The notes under the pieces: generated by a model
The model's input: only the letters and a program-made list of their open reading frames with translations
Database searches by the model: none
Told to the model about the DNA's origin: nothing
Shown: piece after piece, positions 62,058-64,000 of the stretch
Layout of the letters: each line of letters starts with the position of its first letter
How positions within the stretch are numbered: position 1 is the first letter of the stretch
Source: Pseudomonadota bacterium
GTDB taxonomy: Bacteria; Myxococcota_A; Polyangia; Polyangiales; Polyangiaceae
Assembly: GCA_023431345.1 (NCBI GenBank)
Contig: JAEYWK010000092.1
Location: 62,001-126,000, forward strand
DNA length: 64,000 nt
Direction of reading: 5' to 3'
Translations under genes and position numbers: made by a program

Positions 62058-63331
62058 GCGATCACGAACCGGCAGGCTCGAGCGCGCTCACGCGGCTCGT
62101 GGAGCTGCTGCGCGATGCTCCGCGCAGCGGAGCGTCGGCGCCGCTTCAGCGTGGCCTCTTCCGGTTGCGCGCGCGCTTGTCGGCGCCGAGGGCCCGCCGC
62201 GGCCCGCGCAGTTGGGCGCTCGCTTTCGTGCTCGCCGCCCTGTGCGCGACGCTGACCGCGCTCGTGCTCTCTTGGCAACGTCCGACGCCGCGCGCGACGC
62301 TGCGCCCGGTCGCGGTGAGCCGTGTCGAGGGCGGGCAGCTCCTTCAGGGCGGCTACCTCTCGGAGTCTGCAGGTCAGGGCGTGAGGCTGTTCTTCGACGA
62401 AGGCAGCCAGGTCGCGCTGGCGCCAGGCGGTCGCGGTCGCCTGCGCGTCGACGGCGGCGTGCGCCTGATGCTGGAGCGCGGCTCGGTGTCGCTGCAGATC
62501 ACGCCCACCGCCGAGCCTCGCTGGGCGGTCGAATCGGGACCGTTCTTGGTGACGGTGAAAGGAACCGACTTCAGCGTGGGCTGGGATCCGACGAGCGAGC
62601 TGTTCGAGCTGAGCTTGCGCCGGGGACGAGTCACTGTCAGCGGCCCCGTGCTGGGCGACGACTTCGTCGTGAGGCCGGGGCAAAAGCTCAGCGTGAGCTT
62701 GCCGAAGGCAGAGTCGGTGATCACCGAGCAGCGCCCGCCCGCGGCGTCGCCGTCCGCGCGCGACGCCGCGTCGGCGGAGGTTTCCGCGGCCCCGGCCCGC
62801 GCCGAGACCGATAGCGCACGAGAAGCTGGCGCTTCGGCCGCGCCTGCACCGGCGACGAGCCAGCCGCAGCGACGACAATGGCGGAGCGCGCTGGCGAGCG
62901 GCGAGTGGGATCGCATCCTCAGCGAGGCCGAACGTGGGGGTCTCGGGGCCACGCTCGAAGCGGCCTCGAGCGATGACCTGTTCGCTTTGGCGGATGCCGC
63001 GCGCTATCGACGGCGCTCGGATGTGGCTCAGGCGGCGCTCTTGGCGCACCGGCGGCGCTTCCCTGGCTCACGCGCGGCGGAGGCCATCTTCTTGCTGGGA
63101 CGTGTCGCGGAGCTGCGCGCCGGCGGCCTGCGCGAGGCGCTCGCGCGCTACGACGAATACCTCGCTCGCGCGCCAGCCGGCACCTACGCGGCCGAAGCGC
63201 TCGGGCGCAAGATGACGCTGGTGAAGGAGAGCGGAGGCGCCGCGGGCCCCATCGCGCGAGACTACCTACGACGCTTCCCTGACGGCAGCTACGCGGGAGC
63301 GGCGCGAACACTGCTGAGCATCGGCGAGTGA
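62054..63331 (+). CDS. FecR-domain membrane protein with C-terminal TPR-like region
   Basis: The 425-aa product has a ~50-residue cytoplasmic N-terminus (possible sigma-binding), one membrane helix (~55-72, WALAFVLAALCATLTALVL) and a periplasmic FecR domain (RLFFDEGSQVALAPGGRGRL, FLVTVKGTDFSVGWD, VTVSGPVLGDDFVVRPGQ). After a low-complexity linker the C-terminal ~130 residues form TPR-like helices (SRAAEAIFLLGRVAELRAGG). The last helices may bind envelope partners. GTG 62054 overlaps the sigma stop, so sigma and FecR are made in fixed ratio. Confidence 0.88.
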   Translation: MSDHEPAGSSALTRLVELLRDAPRSGASAPLQRGLFRLRARLSAPRARRGPRSWALAFVLAALCATLTALVLSWQRPTPRATLRPVAVSRVEGGQLLQGGYLSESAGQGVRLFFDEGSQVALAPGGRGRLRVDGGVRLMLERGSVSLQITPTAEPRWAVESGPFLVTVKGTDFSVGWDPTSELFELSLRRGRVTVSGPVLGDDFVVRPGQKLSVSLPKAESVITEQRPPAASPSARDAASAEVSAAPARAETDSAREAGASAAPAPATSQPQRRQWRSALASGEWDRILSEAERGGLGATLEAASSDDLFALADAARYRRRSDVAQAALLAHRRRFPGSRAAEAIFLLGRVAELRAGGLREALARYDEYLARAPAGTYAAEALGRKMTLVKESGGAAGPIARDYLRRFPDGSYAGAARTLLSIGE

Positions 63332-63335
63332 CGGG

Positions 63336-64000
63336 GTGACCTACGCGCGGCGCCGCTTGCAGCTGTACGTCTCGATGCTATTGGCGCTGTGCCTCAGCGC
63401 GCTCTACGTCGATGTGGCGCGCGCCGCCACCGTTGCCATCGTGAGCGCTGACACGACGCCGGCGCGGGCAGAGCTCAGCTCCCGGCTGCGCGGCGAGCTC
63501 TCGGCGCTCGGCTCGCGCATCGTACTGTTGAGCCGTCCTCCACGGCTCGAGCTCGACGAGCTCGAGCGACGAGAATGGCTCGAGCGCGCCGCCGTGGCTC
63601 GCGACATCGATGCTGCGATCGAGGTCATCGGCGAAAGCGAGACGCTGGCGGCGGACGTCTGGATTTTCCAGCGCTCGCCGCGACGCGCGCATGTGACCCG
63701 AGTGGTCGTGGAGCCGGGCTCGGCCGATCCCGCCGGCACATTGGCGATTCGCGCTATCGAGGTCTTGCGTTCGCACAACCTCGAGGTCGATCTGGCCGCG
63801 AGCCAGCGGGCGCGCGGCGACGAGCCGGAGCAGCCGCCTCCGCCAGCCCCGCCCTCGAGCGACCAAGCGCCCGCCGAATCAGCGCCGCCAGCGCTCGAGA
63901 GCGCACCCAGCCGCGCGGAGCTTGTGAGCGTCGAGCTCGGCGGTGCGCTCCGCACCGGGCTCGCGGGCCTCGGACCGGCGCTGCTGCCCGCGCTGCGCGT
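63336..64000 (+). CDS. Secreted protein of the ECF/FecR operon, 3' truncated by window edge
   Basis: From GTG 63336, 4 nt after the FecR stop, a frame stays open to the window end (221 codons). It has a signal peptide (VSMLLALCLSALYVDVARA-A) and a mixed alpha/beta domain (ATVAIVSADTTPARAELSSR, IEVIGESETLAADVWIF, HVTRVVVEPG). A Pro/Ala/Ser linker comes near residue 170, and the start of a further domain (LVSVELGGALRTGLAG) that looks like the beginning of a beta-barrel or surface module. The function cannot be named while the C-terminal half is missing. Confidence 0.75.
   Translation, partial: MTYARRRLQLYVSMLLALCLSALYVDVARAATVAIVSADTTPARAELSSRLRGELSALGSRIVLLSRPPRLELDELERREWLERAAVARDIDAAIEVIGESETLAADVWIFQRSPRRAHVTRVVVEPGSADPAGTLAIRAIEVLRSHNLEVDLAASQRARGDEPEQPPPPAPPSSDQAPAESAPPALESAPSRAELVSVELGGALRTGLAGLGPALLPALR

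Overview
The window is a GC-rich, densely coded chromosomal segment with the features of a myxobacterium (Myxococcota, most likely a Polyangiales/Sorangium-type organism). It carries three eukaryote-like Ser/Thr protein kinases, several lipoproteins with long Gly/Ala-rich linkers, PEGA, PATAN/DUF4388 and HD-GYP signalling proteins, an ECF sigma/FecR operon, and heavy use of ATGA/GTGA overlaps. No IS element, phage, CRISPR array, rRNA or tRNA was seen. Both edges cut genes: an ABC-F ATPase at the left and a secreted protein at the right.

Layout. 1-18 kb is mostly housekeeping and signalling: ABC-F ATPase, a glutaredoxin-like lipoprotein, purU, two kinases, glyA, an ABC exporter, the group hemL-Nudix-yacG-hslO, a broken LysR gene beside an SDR enzyme, and an XRE-cupin regulator. 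18-28 kb is an accessory metabolic island. An SsuABC/TauABC-like importer and a sigma-54 activator fused to an SsuA-like binding domain read leftwards. An AprAB-like flavoprotein/ferredoxin pair and a HEAT-repeat protein read rightwards. The divergent region between them contains sequences resembling sigma-54 promoters. 28-36 kb is a signalling run: two paralogous lipoproteins, a PEGA protein, a kinase, rpiB, a conserved unknown and an HD-GYP/receiver/PATAN protein. 36-44 kb holds rplM-rpsI, a lipoprotein amidohydrolase, uppP, a mannose-1-phosphate guanylyltransferase with a small lipoprotein, and uvrB.

44.7-61 kb is a surface-glycan region. A GH54 arabinofuranosidase lipoprotein converges on a 12-gene leftward run (60738 to 46660) with almost no intergenic space. 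The run contains a small secreted protein, a beta-barrel protein, a polytopic TPR protein, a CE6-like esterase, an AlgI-like MBOAT O-acyltransferase, two AlgJ/AlgX-like SGNH proteins, two SDR-type nucleotide-sugar or steroid-like enzymes (one ArnA-decarboxylase-like), a WD40/TolB-like lipoprotein, a GT2 glycosyltransferase and a transglutaminase-like TPR protein. It is best read as synthesis/export and O-acetylation of an extracellular polysaccharide. A divergent ECF sigma - FecR - secreted protein operon starts at 61425.

Two parts look least described: the organosulfur-like island, whose regulator appears to have absorbed a transporter binding protein as its ligand sensor, and the compact glycan acetylation cluster with its neighbouring ECF/FecR operon. 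All functional assignments come from reading motifs and context; no database search was run.
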